From Bremerella sp. JC817 (lineage in GTDB: Bacteria > Planctomycetota > Planctomycetia > Pirellulales > Pirellulaceae): a stretch of 64,000 bases of DNA. The DNA lies in assembly GCF_040718835.1 (NCBI RefSeq), contig NZ_JBFEFG010000281.1, forward strand, positions 868,001 to 932,000. The letters are read 5' to 3'. Below, in pieces: positions 42,556 to 51,249 of this stretch (its first letter is position 1; each line of letters starts with the position of its first letter). The notes beneath the pieces were generated by a model that was given only the letters and a program-made list of their open reading frames with translations, was not told where the DNA came from and ran no database searches. The translations under genes and the position numbers were made by a program.

Positions 42556-44082
42556 TCAGTCGTCAAGCCGCCCCAGCTTTTTGAAATCGTCTTTCAGTGA
42601 TCGATACAGATCTTGATAGACCGGGAAGGCCCGATCGTAATACTTCTTGGCCGTGCGATCTGGAGTCGTTTCGCTCACTTCGCGAATCGTCGCCGCACAT
42701 GCTTCCTGAATGTTTTTGTACGCTCCGGCACCTGTGGCTGCCAACAGGGCGACCCCATAGGCAGGGCCCTGTTCGGCGTTCAGTGTCACGACCTTCTTGC
42801 CGAAAACATCGGACTGCATCTGTCGCCACAGGGGCGACTTGGCCCCGCCACCGCCGGCACGCACCTGGCGAACCGGAATGTTCATCTCGTTCAGCACTTC
42901 CAGGCTTTCTCGCAGCGAGTAAGTCACCCCTTCCATGATCGCACGCGTCACGTGGGCTCGCTCATGCTTCAACGTCACCCCAATAAAACAGCCGCGAGCA
43001 TCCGGGTCGGCATGCGGAGTCCGTTCGCCGGCCAGGTATGGCAGGACCATCAGACCTTCGCTACCGGCCGGAACCGAGGCAGCTTCTTTCATCAGCGTCG
43101 CGTAGGGATCGACCTTTCCCTTGGGACCCTTCATGTCGCTGCATAGTTTCTGGACGAACCATTCCAGCGTACCGGCAGCACAAAGAGTAACTCCCATCAT
43201 ATGCCACTTGCCACGAACTGCGTGACAGAAAGTGTGCAAACGGCCCTTCGGATCGGCGGCCATTTCGTCGCTGTGGACGAACATCACCCCGCTGGTTCCG
43301 AGCGAACTGGCGAGAATCCCCTTCTTCACCACGCCATTGCCCAGTGCGTTGGCGGCGCAGTCCCCTGCCCCGCCCACCACAACACATTCAGTGGTCAAGC
43401 CAAGTTGACGAGCCGCCTTCTTGGTCAGGGTGCCGGTGACATCTTCCGACTCGTAAACCTTGCCCAGCAAGTCGCGATCGAGTTCCAGCTTCGACAACAA
43501 GTCGAGCGACCAGTCACGTTTGGCGACATCCAGAAGCAGCATGCCGCTCGCATCGCTCACTTCGGTGGCGTATTCGCCCGTCAAGCGGCGACGGATTTCG
43601 TCTTTGGGCAGCAGCACCTTTGCCAGACGCGCGAAGTTCTTCGGTTCGTTGTTGCGGAGCCACAAGATCTTGGGAGCCGTAAAACCAGTCAGAGCCGGGT
43701 TGGCAACCATCTTGATCAGCTTAGCCCGGCCGCCAGCACGCGATTCGATCTCTTCGCATTCGGCAACCGTTCGTTGATCGTTCCAGAGCAGTGCCGGACG
43801 AATGACTTCGTCGTTTTTGTCGAGGAACACCGAGCCATGCATCTGCCCGGAAAGCCCGATCCCTTTCACGTCCTCCGGTTTGGCCTTTGCTAGCTGCACC
43901 ACCTTTTTGACGGTCTTGATGGTTGCCTTCCACCAGAGCTCAGGATCTTGTTCGCTCCACAGAGGCTTCGGATGCGAAACACCATAGCTAGCAGAAGCGT
44001 CTGCCAGAATCGATCCATCTTCGGCCATCGCGATGGTCTTGGTTCCAGACGTACCGATATCGATTCCCAGGTAGATATTCAC
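42556..44082 (-). CDS. xylB: Xylulokinase
   Basis: 508 aa, FGGY kinase family. GIDIGTSGTKTIAMAEDG (residues 6-23) is the phosphate-binding start; GLSGQMHG, WNDQRT and VVVGGAGDCAANALG are conserved. RAGGGGAKSPLWRQMQSD and DVFGKKV near 415-435 fit XylB. It phosphorylates D-xylulose to the 5-phosphate in the cytoplasm. No xylA lies nearby; the downstream partner is a cyclodeaminase-like gene, so another ketose or polyol is possible. Confidence 0.9.
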   Translation of the reverse strand: MNIYLGIDIGTSGTKTIAMAEDGSILADASASYGVSHPKPLWSEQDPELWWKATIKTVKKVVQLAKAKPEDVKGIGLSGQMHGSVFLDKNDEVIRPALLWNDQRTVAECEEIESRAGGRAKLIKMVANPALTGFTAPKILWLRNNEPKNFARLAKVLLPKDEIRRRLTGEYATEVSDASGMLLLDVAKRDWSLDLLSKLELDRDLLGKVYESEDVTGTLTKKAARQLGLTTECVVVGGAGDCAANALGNGVVKKGILASSLGTSGVMFVHSDEMAADPKGRLHTFCHAVRGKWHMMGVTLCAAGTLEWFVQKLCSDMKGPKGKVDPYATLMKEAASVPAGSEGLMVLPYLAGERTPHADPDARGCFIGVTLKHERAHVTRAIMEGVTYSLRESLEVLNEMNIPVRQVRAGGGGAKSPLWRQMQSDVFGKKVVTLNAEQGPAYGVALLAATGAGAYKNIQEACAATIREVSETTPDRTAKKYYDRAFPVYQDLYRSLKDDFKKLGRLDD

Positions 44083-44458
44083 CAGGTTAGGTCCTCAAAT
44101 GGGGGCAAGCGGGGCGACAACTGCGAGGGTAAGGATGAGTTGAATTGACTATTCTGATCTATTTCCGCTAGAGAACCAAGCATCCCCAGGCCCCAAGAAC
44201 GCCTATCTTGTTAACTTGTTACGATTGTTGTCATGCCGCAGCAAAAACTCCGGGTCTTACGGCCGGCAGTTTTAATGGTTCAGATCTCTATTTCCCACGG
44301 TCGATGAAATCGGTACTCTCTGGGCGTCGGCGGGGGATTTGCTCCAAGTCGTTTGAGGGCTAAGGATTCTTCCCAGTCAGACTATCGGCCATCTACTCGA
44401 TTTTCAGCCTGAGCATGGCTAGGGATTCTAGTTGGCTTCGATCCTGAAATTAAACTAC
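44083..44458. other. Divergent region xylB / glycosyltransferase
   Basis: 376 bases with no supported gene. CTTGTTA is repeated in tandem near 44210-44225, with GTTAAC inside. No clear promoter boxes could be set. Confidence 0.35.
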
Positions 44459-45595
44459 ATGCACAATCCACCACCACGAGTTGTTCTCGATCTCGAGAAG
44501 TCACGGAACCGCTGTTCCGGACTCGGGCAATTTGCCTGTCAACTTGGTCATGCGCTGTTGAGCGAAATGACCAGTCGTGGCCTGGTGCCGATTCCGTTCG
44601 TGTCGCCCAACAACAGCGATGAATTCGGTACACCGGAATCGTTGGTCGCGAAGCTGTGGCGGAAAGAGATCTTTCAGCGGTGGTATCGCTGGACTCAAAC
44701 GGGCCGCAAACCACCGTATGCCTTGTGGCACGCTACGCACCAGCAGGTCAAGTTCCTGCCATTAAATACGAAGACACGCGTGGTGCTGACCATTCACGAC
44801 TTGAATTACTTGCGTGAAAAGAACGGCTCGAAGATCGAACGCGAACATCGCCGCATCGCCCGGCTCATCCGCCGCTGCGATGCCGTGACGGTGATCTCGA
44901 AGTTTGTCGCCGGCGAGGTGCAATCGCACTTTGACCTGCAAGGCAAACCGCTGCATGTGATCTACAACGGTCGGCCCGACATTTCACAGTACGAATCGGT
45001 CCAGCCAGGTTGGCTGCAAAACTCGCGACCATTTCTGTTCACCATTGGCATCGTTGATCGAAAGAAGAACTTTCACGTTCTGCTCGATCTGATAGAGAAC
45101 CTGGGCGACCATCAGTTGGTGATCGCCGGTCAGAATGACTCGGAGTATGCTTCCGAAATTCGCCGCAGCGTAGAGCAGCGTGGGCTGGCCGATCGCGTGA
45201 TCTTGTCTGGCCCCGTGAGCGATCACGAGCGTCAGTGGCTGTACGAAAATTGCGAATCGTTCGTGTTCCCTTCGTTGACCGAAGGCTTTGGACTTCCGCC
45301 TATCGAAGCGATGACCTGCGGAAAGCCAGTCTTCCTGGCCCGCCGTACCAGCCTGCCGGAAATCGGCGGTAACAAGGCCTTTTATTGGGATGAGTTCACC
45401 AAGGATCACATGGTGACTATCTATCGCAACGGGATGCAGACGTACGCAAGCAGCCCGACCTATCCCGCAGAACTGCAACAAGCAGCGGCCCGCTTCTGCT
45501 GGCAAGACTCTGCCAAGCAATACGTCGATCTCTATCGCGACGTGCTCGAGATGCCGGTGGAAGAGGCCTTCCAGCCGCGACTCGCTGCTGCTTAG
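44459..45595 (+). CDS. Glycosyltransferase, GT4 family
   Basis: 378 aa from ATG 44459 (MHNPPPRVVLDLEKS); a TTG at 44432 with AGGG upstream is an alternative giving 387 aa. GT-B fold: N-terminal acceptor domain, then RPFLFTIGIVDRKKNFHVLLDL, and the donor motif EGFGLPPIEAMTCGKPV with the E-x7-E pair. Uses a nucleotide-sugar to glycosylate lipid, sugar or protein; partner unknown. HIGH-TRP/Arg-rich acceptor region around residues 70-90 (WRKEIFQRWYRWTQTG) suggests membrane-surface binding. Stands alone. Confidence 0.87.
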   Translation: MHNPPPRVVLDLEKSRNRCSGLGQFACQLGHALLSEMTSRGLVPIPFVSPNNSDEFGTPESLVAKLWRKEIFQRWYRWTQTGRKPPYALWHATHQQVKFLPLNTKTRVVLTIHDLNYLREKNGSKIEREHRRIARLIRRCDAVTVISKFVAGEVQSHFDLQGKPLHVIYNGRPDISQYESVQPGWLQNSRPFLFTIGIVDRKKNFHVLLDLIENLGDHQLVIAGQNDSEYASEIRRSVEQRGLADRVILSGPVSDHERQWLYENCESFVFPSLTEGFGLPPIEAMTCGKPVFLARRTSLPEIGGNKAFYWDEFTKDHMVTIYRNGMQTYASSPTYPAELQQAAARFCWQDSAKQYVDLYRDVLEMPVEEAFQPRLAAA

Positions 45596-45780
45596 CAGGC
45601 GAAACAACTCTATCTTAAACTGCGATAATTAAATTTACTGGCAGTTTTACATTGACTCGATAGAGGGATACGCCTACGCTAATGCGAAGTATTCGATAGA
45701 GACTCGTCGCATCGGCAATTTTCCCTGCTTCCGAGCAAGGAGCGATTGCTGATGACATCGCGATAAGCTCAGCAGAATCT

Positions 45781-45880
45781 GTTCCCATTACCTACAGCGA
45801 ACTTCTTCCCGGGGCAGGACACCGCCAGGTGTCGGCAGGAAGTTTGGTTGCATCGCGATCGTAGGCAATGGGAACTTTTT
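45781..45880 (+). ncRNA. Candidate structured RNA ending in a terminator
   Basis: GTTCCCATT-A-CCTAC (45781-45795) pairs with GTAGG-C-AATGGGAAC (45861-45875), a 14-bp stem with one mismatch, followed at once by TTTTT and CTCTTTC. Inside, GAACTTC (45799-45805) pairs with GAAGTTT (45839-45845), and GACACC-GCCA-GGTGTC (45818-45833) caps it. A perfect long stem with a U tract looks like a terminator-ended small RNA or a riboswitch-like leader. No known family recognised. Confidence 0.5.
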
Positions 45881-45968
45881 CTCTTTCTTGGCCTCCCATT
45901 CTGCTGTGGGGAAATTCTGCCTGCCAAATCGGCGCAATCATTAAAGTCGGCCTGCCAGCATTCCCGAT

Positions 45969-46000
45969 AGAAAGAAACACACAGGACTCGGTTTCTTTCT
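45969..46000 (+). promoter_or_regulatory. Hairpin directly before the coiled-coil gene
   Basis: AGAAAGAAAC / GTTTCTTTCT, perfect 10-bp arms with a 12-base loop, ending 22 bases before the ATG at 46023 and touching the ribosome binding site region. Could attenuate or control translation. Confidence 0.45.
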
Positions 46001-46022
46001 TCTCGCAGGAAGCGAAAGCGAA

Positions 46023-46619
46023 ATGAACATCACATCCGCCATACCATTGGGCATCGGTGCTGCGTCACTCGCCGCTGGAGCTGCATCGCAGCTTTCTCAG
46101 GGTGTGTTTTCGCTGTTCAACGGAACGGAAGCAGAAGCCGACGCGGGTTCGTCCGACCAAGGTTCCATCGCAGGCTCGACGCTGGAAGCGTTTCTCTCTC
46201 AAGCCGGTGAACTGGGTGCCCAGAAAGACGAACTGGAACAACAGCTTCAAAGTTCGCTGGAAGAACTGGAAGGGATCCTTCGTCGCACCGCCCATCAATC
46301 GGGACAAGAGCTTCCCGATGCATTCCAACTGAGCATTAATGCCGACGGCGAAGTGGCCCTGCAATCGTCCGACCCACTAAGTAAGCAAACCGAAAGCTTG
46401 CTGGGTCAGGCGGAAGAAGCCCAACGGATTCTAAATCAGATCGCCGCCCAAACGGCCGCCATCAAAGCTGCCACTGAACAAGAGGCCTACGCCAAACAGT
46501 TCAACGAAGATCCGATTGCGGCGGCCGATGCCTTAGAGAAAGCTCGCAGCAAACAAGCTGAGCTCAACGTCACCTTCGTCGGTGGCGAGATCTCTGGCTT
46601 CCAGCTTGGTTCGGCCTAG
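46023..46619 (+). CDS. Small protein with hydrophobic N-terminus and helical core
   Basis: 198 aa; no family recognised. The N-terminal 30 residues are Ala/Gly/Ser-rich and mildly hydrophobic (AIPLGIGAASLAAGAASQLSQG) but lack a positive start and a cleavage site, so classical export is doubtful. Residues 50-90 (LGAQKDELEQQLQSSLEELEGILR) and 125-185 look like coiled coil or helical bundle. Acidic overall. GGAAG precedes the ATG. The elaborate upstream structure suggests tight regulation. A rod, flagellum-like or secretion-related part is possible but unsupported. Confidence 0.65.
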   Translation: MNITSAIPLGIGAASLAAGAASQLSQGVFSLFNGTEAEADAGSSDQGSIAGSTLEAFLSQAGELGAQKDELEQQLQSSLEELEGILRRTAHQSGQELPDAFQLSINADGEVALQSSDPLSKQTESLLGQAEEAQRILNQIAAQTAAIKAATEQEAYAKQFNEDPIAAADALEKARSKQAELNVTFVGGEISGFQLGSA

Positions 46620-46622
46620 CTT

Positions 46623-48068
46623 CTAGCGATTGTCTGCCGAAGCTTCCACATTCGCTGCGGAAAGATACTCGATCACTTTGGTCGCCGCCTGTTCACCGCT
46701 TTGAACACATTGCGGAACGCCCACTCCGCGGTATGCATTGCCTGCCAACTCGAAGCCGGGCAATTGAGCCGCTTCGTTTTCTAGTTCCGCGACTCGATCG
46801 AGATGCCCGAGGTGATATTGCGGCATCTTCCCCATCCACCGCGTGACCAGAAACTTCTCCGGCTCACCTTCCAATCCAATCAATTCGCGAAGCTCGGTTT
46901 GGACGATCTCTTTCATCTGGTCGTCGGTCAGGTTCGCCAGTTCCGGATGACAAGCACCACCCACAAACACGCGAATGATCACCTTCCCATCGGGCGCTCG
47001 TCCTGGGAACTTGGCACTCGAAAAGCTCCCAGCGAGGATCTTCCGGTTTTCAATCTCAGGCACAACAAACCCAAACCCAGCAACAGGTCGCCGAATTTGC
47101 TTCTGGTCAACCGCCAAGATCGCGACACTGCAGCCGGCGTAAGGAATCGTCTCGAGACCCGCCGCCAACTTCGGAAACTCGGTCAGCACCTTCGCCGCAT
47201 GAGGTGCCGGTAAGGCCATGACGACGGCGTCGAAAGTTTGCTGCGCGTCGGCTGTCTCAACGATCCATCCTTCAGCCGATTGACGGACCGACTCGACCGG
47301 CGTGTTCAAATGAATCGACTGGCCGGCAAGCCGCTCGGTCAATCGCTGGACGATGTCTCCCATGCCATGCTTCGGTGCGACAAACATCGAATACCGAGCA
47401 CCACTGTCCCCCCTCTTCGACTCGGCCGCCTCGCGGGTTCGCATCCCTTTGATGAGACTGCCATGCTTCTTTTCCATTTCGACGAACTGCCGCAGCGTGG
47501 CCTGAACGCTGAGCTTCAGCGGATCGGCGGTGTAGATCCCACCGATCAACGGCTGCACCAAACGATCGTAAACTTCCTGACCCATTCGCCGAGTTACGAA
47601 TGATTGAAGCGATTCGTCGGTGGCATCTTCACGTTTGGGAACGAAGTATTCCTGAGCGAGTCGCAGCTTGCCGCTCCACGAAAGAATAGGAGTCGTCAGG
47701 ACCGACCACATCTTGCTCGGAGCCATTAACACGAAGCCTTCCGGCACCGGATGCAGTCGACTCTTGCGGACTACAAACGCCTTCCGCAGCAACTCGTTGG
47801 TCGGCAGCAACTCTTCTTCCATCCCTAGCCGGCGGCACAGATTCAGCGCGAAAGGGATGTTCGTAATGAAGTTGTCGGCGCTGTTTTCCAGCAGATAGCC
47901 ATCGTCGGTGTGGGTCGTTTGCAGAACGCCCCCCAGTTTGTCGTCAGCTTCATATAGATGAATCTCGCACGACGGATCGAGTTCTTGCAAACGGTACGCG
48001 GCAGACAGCCCGGAAATACCTCCCCCGATGACGGCAACGCGGCGGGAAGGTGTCGAGGTTTCGCTCAT
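46623..48068 (-). CDS. hemY: Protoporphyrinogen/coproporphyrinogen oxidase (HemY type)
   Basis: 481 aa. VAVIGGGISGLSAAYRLQEL is the FAD dinucleotide-binding start; EADDKLGGVLQT and the C-terminal GNAYRGVGVPQCVQSG close the flavin site, as in HemY/HemG oxygen-dependent oxidases. It removes six hydrogens from protoporphyrinogen IX or coproporphyrinogen III during haem synthesis at the membrane. No other hem gene is adjacent. It diverges from ftr. Confidence 0.93.
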   Translation of the reverse strand: MSETSTPSRRVAVIGGGISGLSAAYRLQELDPSCEIHLYEADDKLGGVLQTTHTDDGYLLENSADNFITNIPFALNLCRRLGMEEELLPTNELLRKAFVVRKSRLHPVPEGFVLMAPSKMWSVLTTPILSWSGKLRLAQEYFVPKREDATDESLQSFVTRRMGQEVYDRLVQPLIGGIYTADPLKLSVQATLRQFVEMEKKHGSLIKGMRTREAAESKRGDSGARYSMFVAPKHGMGDIVQRLTERLAGQSIHLNTPVESVRQSAEGWIVETADAQQTFDAVVMALPAPHAAKVLTEFPKLAAGLETIPYAGCSVAILAVDQKQIRRPVAGFGFVVPEIENRKILAGSFSSAKFPGRAPDGKVIIRVFVGGACHPELANLTDDQMKEIVQTELRELIGLEGEPEKFLVTRWMGKMPQYHLGHLDRVAELENEAAQLPGFELAGNAYRGVGVPQCVQSGEQAATKVIEYLSAANVEASADNR

Positions 48069-48125
48069 GGAACGTGTGGCTTCATCTAGGCAGGAACGAG
48101 GCAGACTCTTTCTATTGTAGATCAG

Positions 48126-48162
48126 CCGCCCAGATATGGTTACCCATGCTGCGGCTGGGCGG
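48126..48162. promoter_or_regulatory. Inverted repeat in the hemY/ftr divergent region
   Basis: CCGCCCAG / CTGGGCGG, 8-base perfect arms 21 bases apart, midway between the two starts. Possibly a regulator site. Confidence 0.3.
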
Positions 48163-48234
48163 GGTTGGCAGTGCCCTGGTCACGGGGGAAGATAGAGATT
48201 CGATTGGCTCGATCTTTCAACGGGAAACGGCTCT

Positions 48235-49119
48235 GTGCAACTCGGAAATACGCAAATTGTCGATACGTTCGCCGAAGCGTTCGGGATGGTCTACACACGT
48301 TTGATCATTACCGCTTTCGACGATCACTGGCTGATGGCCGCCGCCAACGAACTGTGTGGCTATGGCAGTAGCGTGATTGCCTGTGATGCGGAAGTTGGGA
48401 TCGAGCACTTTCTGACTGCCGACCAATCGCCAGATGGCAGGCCGGCGGTTTCGATCCTGGCATTCGGCTTTTCGGCCGATGCCCTCACCAAAGCGGTCAG
48501 CAACCGGGTTGGTCAGTGCGTGATGACCTGTGCTTCGACGGCCGTCTTCGACGGATTGCCAGCCGCGGAGAAACGACTGCCGCTCGGCAAATCGCTACGG
48601 TACTTTGGCGACGGGTTCCAGAAGAGCAAGGTCGTAGGCGGCACAAGGTACTGGCGGATCCCGGTCATGGATGGCGAGTTCTTCTGCGTCGAGTCGCTGG
48701 GGATCGAAAAAGGGGTCGCCGGCGGAAACATCATCTTTCAAGCTGTCGACCAGGCAACCGCCCTTATGGCTGCTCGGAAAGCGATCGATGCCCTGGCACC
48801 GCAGCCGGAGGTGATCGCTCCCTTCCCAGGCGGCGTGGCGCGAAGCGGCAGTAAAGTTGGCTCTCGATATAAGACCTTACGGGCCTCGACTTCTGATACG
48901 AACTGCCCAACCTTGCGGGGCCGAGTCGAATCGCAAGTGGTCGAAGGTGCCAACTGCGTGCTTGAAATCGTTCTGGATGGCACCAGCGAAGAAGCGGTCG
49001 CCGCCGGCATGAAAACAGCCCTCCATGCCGCTGCAATTGAAGGCGTTCTGGCGATCTCGGCCGGAAACTACGGCGGTAAGCTCGGGAAATTCCATTTCCA
49101 CCTGAAAGATCTGGTTTAA
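48235..49119 (+). CDS. ftr: Formylmethanofuran-tetrahydromethanopterin formyltransferase
   Basis: 294 aa from a GTG, full length for Ftr/FfsA. IVDTFAEAFGMVYTRLIITA, then AGIEHFLTADQSPDGRPAV and the GGNIIFQA stretch match the archaeal and methylotroph enzyme throughout, ending with GNYGGKLGKFHFHLKDL. It moves the formyl group between methanofuran and tetrahydromethanopterin in one-carbon oxidation or detoxification. Planctomycetes are known to carry this pathway; here no mch, fmd/fhc or mptG homologue lies in the window, so ftr is separated from its partners. Confidence 0.93.
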   Translation: MQLGNTQIVDTFAEAFGMVYTRLIITAFDDHWLMAAANELCGYGSSVIACDAEVGIEHFLTADQSPDGRPAVSILAFGFSADALTKAVSNRVGQCVMTCASTAVFDGLPAAEKRLPLGKSLRYFGDGFQKSKVVGGTRYWRIPVMDGEFFCVESLGIEKGVAGGNIIFQAVDQATALMAARKAIDALAPQPEVIAPFPGGVARSGSKVGSRYKTLRASTSDTNCPTLRGRVESQVVEGANCVLEIVLDGTSEEAVAAGMKTALHAAAIEGVLAISAGNYGGKLGKFHFHLKDLV

Positions 49120-49169
49120 CGCTGGACTAGCCGGCAGGTTGGTTTCCATCACGCGAACGTGCATAAAAA

Positions 49170-49202
49170 TGCCCCAAGCCTGAACGGATCAAGCTTGGGG
49201 CA
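49170..49202 (-). terminator. Terminator of the XRE regulator gene
   Basis: TGCCCCAAGC / GCTTGGGGCA stem with a 13-base loop; the T run (TTTTTATGC) is on the minus strand, 40 bases after the regulator stop. It also separates it from ftr. Confidence 0.8.
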
Positions 49203-49241
49203 CGGGGAAACACTGATCGGGAGAAGCGCGATTGGCGGTGG

Positions 49242-49775
49242 CTAGTCTCGCAGAGCACTAACGATCGAATCGCACGAAATTCGCCGTTCGGCGATTTGGC
49301 CCAGGTCGTTCAGCGAACGACGTTGACCGACGTTGTTCCACGCATTGATTTCTGCCAGTTCTGGCATCAGGTCGGTCAGTTGATCGACCAGCACTTCCGC
49401 CAGGATACCGATATTGGCCTCCTGGGTACGCTCCGAGATTGCCTTGACGGTCTTCATGATACGAACCAGCTTGGCACGTTCACGAATCGGAGACGAGAGA
49501 TTGTTTTGTGGCTCTTCCAGTAGATCGGCGATGGGCACGTCTAAGATATCGGCCCACTGCGAAAGTTGAGAAACGAGAAGATCCGAACCGGGCTTCTCTT
49601 CTTCGCGGACCTGAGAAGCGGGCATGCCCAACTTCCGAGATGCGGTGCGAAGCGATACACCCTGCTGTTTACGAAGCTCGCGGATGCGATGCAACTTACG
49701 AGGGGACTTATTGCCCGTCCCGGAAGGCGCATACGCGTATACCGCGTGGTCCATGGTAAATGGAACCGTTGCCAT
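49242..49775 (-). CDS. XRE-family HTH transcriptional regulator
   Basis: 177 aa. Residues 30-85 form a Cro/C1 helix-turn-helix: LHRIRELRKQQGVSLRTASRKLGMPASQVREEE...LSQWADILDVPIADLL. The C-terminal 90 residues are helical (MKTVKAISERTQEANIGILAEVLVDQLTDLMPELA), likely for dimer formation. GGAGG seven bases before the ATG supports the start. No sensory ligand domain. Target genes unknown; its own terminator and long upstream gap suggest independent regulation. Confidence 0.85.
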   Translation of the reverse strand: MATVPFTMDHAVYAYAPSGTGNKSPRKLHRIRELRKQQGVSLRTASRKLGMPASQVREEEKPGSDLLVSQLSQWADILDVPIADLLEEPQNNLSSPIRERAKLVRIMKTVKAISERTQEANIGILAEVLVDQLTDLMPELAEINAWNNVGQRRSLNDLGQIAERRISCDSIVSALRD

Positions 49776-50304
49776 GAGAAGTCCTCCCTATTCCGGAGAC
49801 TCAACCGACTGCCAAATGACCCCTGGTCGGTAGCAACGAAAAGACGGCACGACAGCAAACACACACCCAAAGCGCGCGGGCACCTAAGGAGAGAGAGTTT
49901 GTCGGAATGCTTCTTGACTGTTCCGTTGTAATCGATCGAAGGCCAATTAGCGTGGGGTGCCTAATCCCGTCTGCTAAGCCTGATGTTTGGAATTTGATGC
50001 CGTCCCCGAAAAGAACCAGGACTTCATCGAACTCCGTGAAAAGTGTGCCTGAAAACGCTCCAAGCATCGGAATGATTCCGAAGCTGCCGTTGGGGTCACT
50101 TCTCAACCCTTAGGAATGAAAAGATCACCTGGAAGGGAAAATGAGGGATATAGCGCCTGAAACGTCTTATCAGCAATGGCCGATTCTATCGAATCCATTT
50201 CGACGAATCAAGAGTTTGCAATATTTATTGGAAAATACTTCGCCGCAACTTTGACAGTAAGGGGCACCATCTTGACGAACGGAAAACTCTTCGCAAATTG
50301 CCCG
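49776..50304. other. Intergenic region without a supported gene
   Basis: 529 bases. Short frames on both strands (49801-50106 minus, 49907-50113 plus) have no convincing protein character. A CGGAAT-G-ATTCCG palindrome lies at 50068-50080. The promoter of the XRE gene should be here. Confidence 0.4.
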
Positions 50305-50928
50305 TTATTCACCGGTGGCGAAGTCGTGTAAACGACGGAGGAAGCGTGGCATTTTCAGGCGAGGAGCCGGAGGCTGAACCACTTCGGTAGGCTGCTTGTC
50401 TGATTCCATTTCGTAATGCAGTTGCTCCAGTGCCTCGTTCAGCGATTCGAGTTCGCTGATGTCAGCGCCCCAACTGGCCAGGCGACGCAAGAGATCGTCG
50501 TTGAGTGGTTGCGGATCGTTTGGCAGCACGGGGAAGCCCGGCCGATTGATGGCCGGTTCTGTCTGGCGAACCGGTTGGGCCGTCGCGGCATCAATGTGCA
50601 TAGCCCACAGCGAGTGGATATCGTCGCTGGTAAGTTGGCGTTCCTGATCTTGGATCATCACCACTTCCCCGGAAGCCGCCGCCAGGCCGAGATCGATGGC
50701 AGTGGCTTTGCCCTGGCGTGGTGTGTAACGACGCGAGCGGACTTGCGGATATCGGCAAGTGATTTCGTACAGTACTTCTTCGGTACCGTCGGTCGAGCCA
50801 TCGTCGACGATCATCACCTCGAAATCGTTGGTCAGATCCGAAACGATATCGAGCAAACGCTCTACTTCCCCACCGATGCTCGACTGAACATTGTGAACCG
50901 GCATGATAATACTGAGCGACTTCTTCAC
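50305..50928 (-). CDS. Short GT2-like protein, probably not a standard glycosyltransferase
   Basis: 207 aa. Residues 4-110 match the start of GT2 (GT-A) enzymes: LSIIMPVHNVQSSIGGEV and VMIVDDGSTDGTEEVL, followed by RQGKATAIDLGLAAASGEVVMIQD. After that the domain stops: the DxD-type metal motif reads QDQ and the acceptor half is missing, replaced by a 90-residue Pro-rich tail (PVRQTEPAINRPGFPV...PPAPRLKMPRFLRRL). A nucleotide-binding or regulatory remnant rather than an active transferase seems likely. No frameshift was detected. Confidence 0.7.
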   Translation of the reverse strand: MKKSLSIIMPVHNVQSSIGGEVERLLDIVSDLTNDFEVMIVDDGSTDGTEEVLYEITCRYPQVRSRRYTPRQGKATAIDLGLAAASGEVVMIQDQERQLTSDDIHSLWAMHIDAATAQPVRQTEPAINRPGFPVLPNDPQPLNDDLLRRLASWGADISELESLNEALEQLHYEMESDKQPTEVVQPPAPRLKMPRFLRRLHDFATGE

Positions 50929-51249
50929 GACGGAACCTCGTGCATTCTGGGGGAATTATCGAAGGAAGCTGGCGATTGCTAGTCCTTTGCAGCGCGAAAG
51001 CGGCCTGACAAACTCAGATTCGGCAATCTGCTTCCAGTGACTACACCGCTAGCGGCTTTGGTCCGGATTTGCGGTGTCTGCGGGCAACACGGAATGCCCC
51101 TCGCAAGCCACGTATGACGTTTGACCGGCCCGCCAGGTTGAGGGGGCGTCCGCAGTGCGCTCACCCGGTTGCCGATTGCGGCCCAGACGGTCACACTAAA
51201 CCGAATTGGTTTCCCGATTTCCTGCCCATTTACTAGAGATTCCCCAGCG
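50929..51249. other. Divergent intergenic region GT2-like gene / hisI
   Basis: 321 bases between the starts of two divergent genes. I see no gene, clear promoter pair or notable repeat. Confidence 0.35.

Larger units (their letters stand above)
45596..46022. other. Structured upstream region of the coiled-coil gene
   Basis: 427 bases with no gene but several structures: a TTGACT box at 45652-45657, TCGATAGAG twice (about 45657 and 45689), ATCGCGAT twice (45757-45764, 45852-45859), the large element at 45781-45880 and the hairpin at 45969-46000. Confidence 0.5.

Noticed and set aside
49801..50106. 101-residue minus-strand frame upstream of the XRE regulator
   Set aside because: No clear ribosome binding site or family resemblance; it occupies the region needed for the regulator's promoter. 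Could be revisited if conserved.
49907..50113. 68-residue plus-strand frame behind AAGGAGAG
   Set aside because: The purine run is too far from the ATG, and the Ser/Pro/Lys-rich product looks non-coding.
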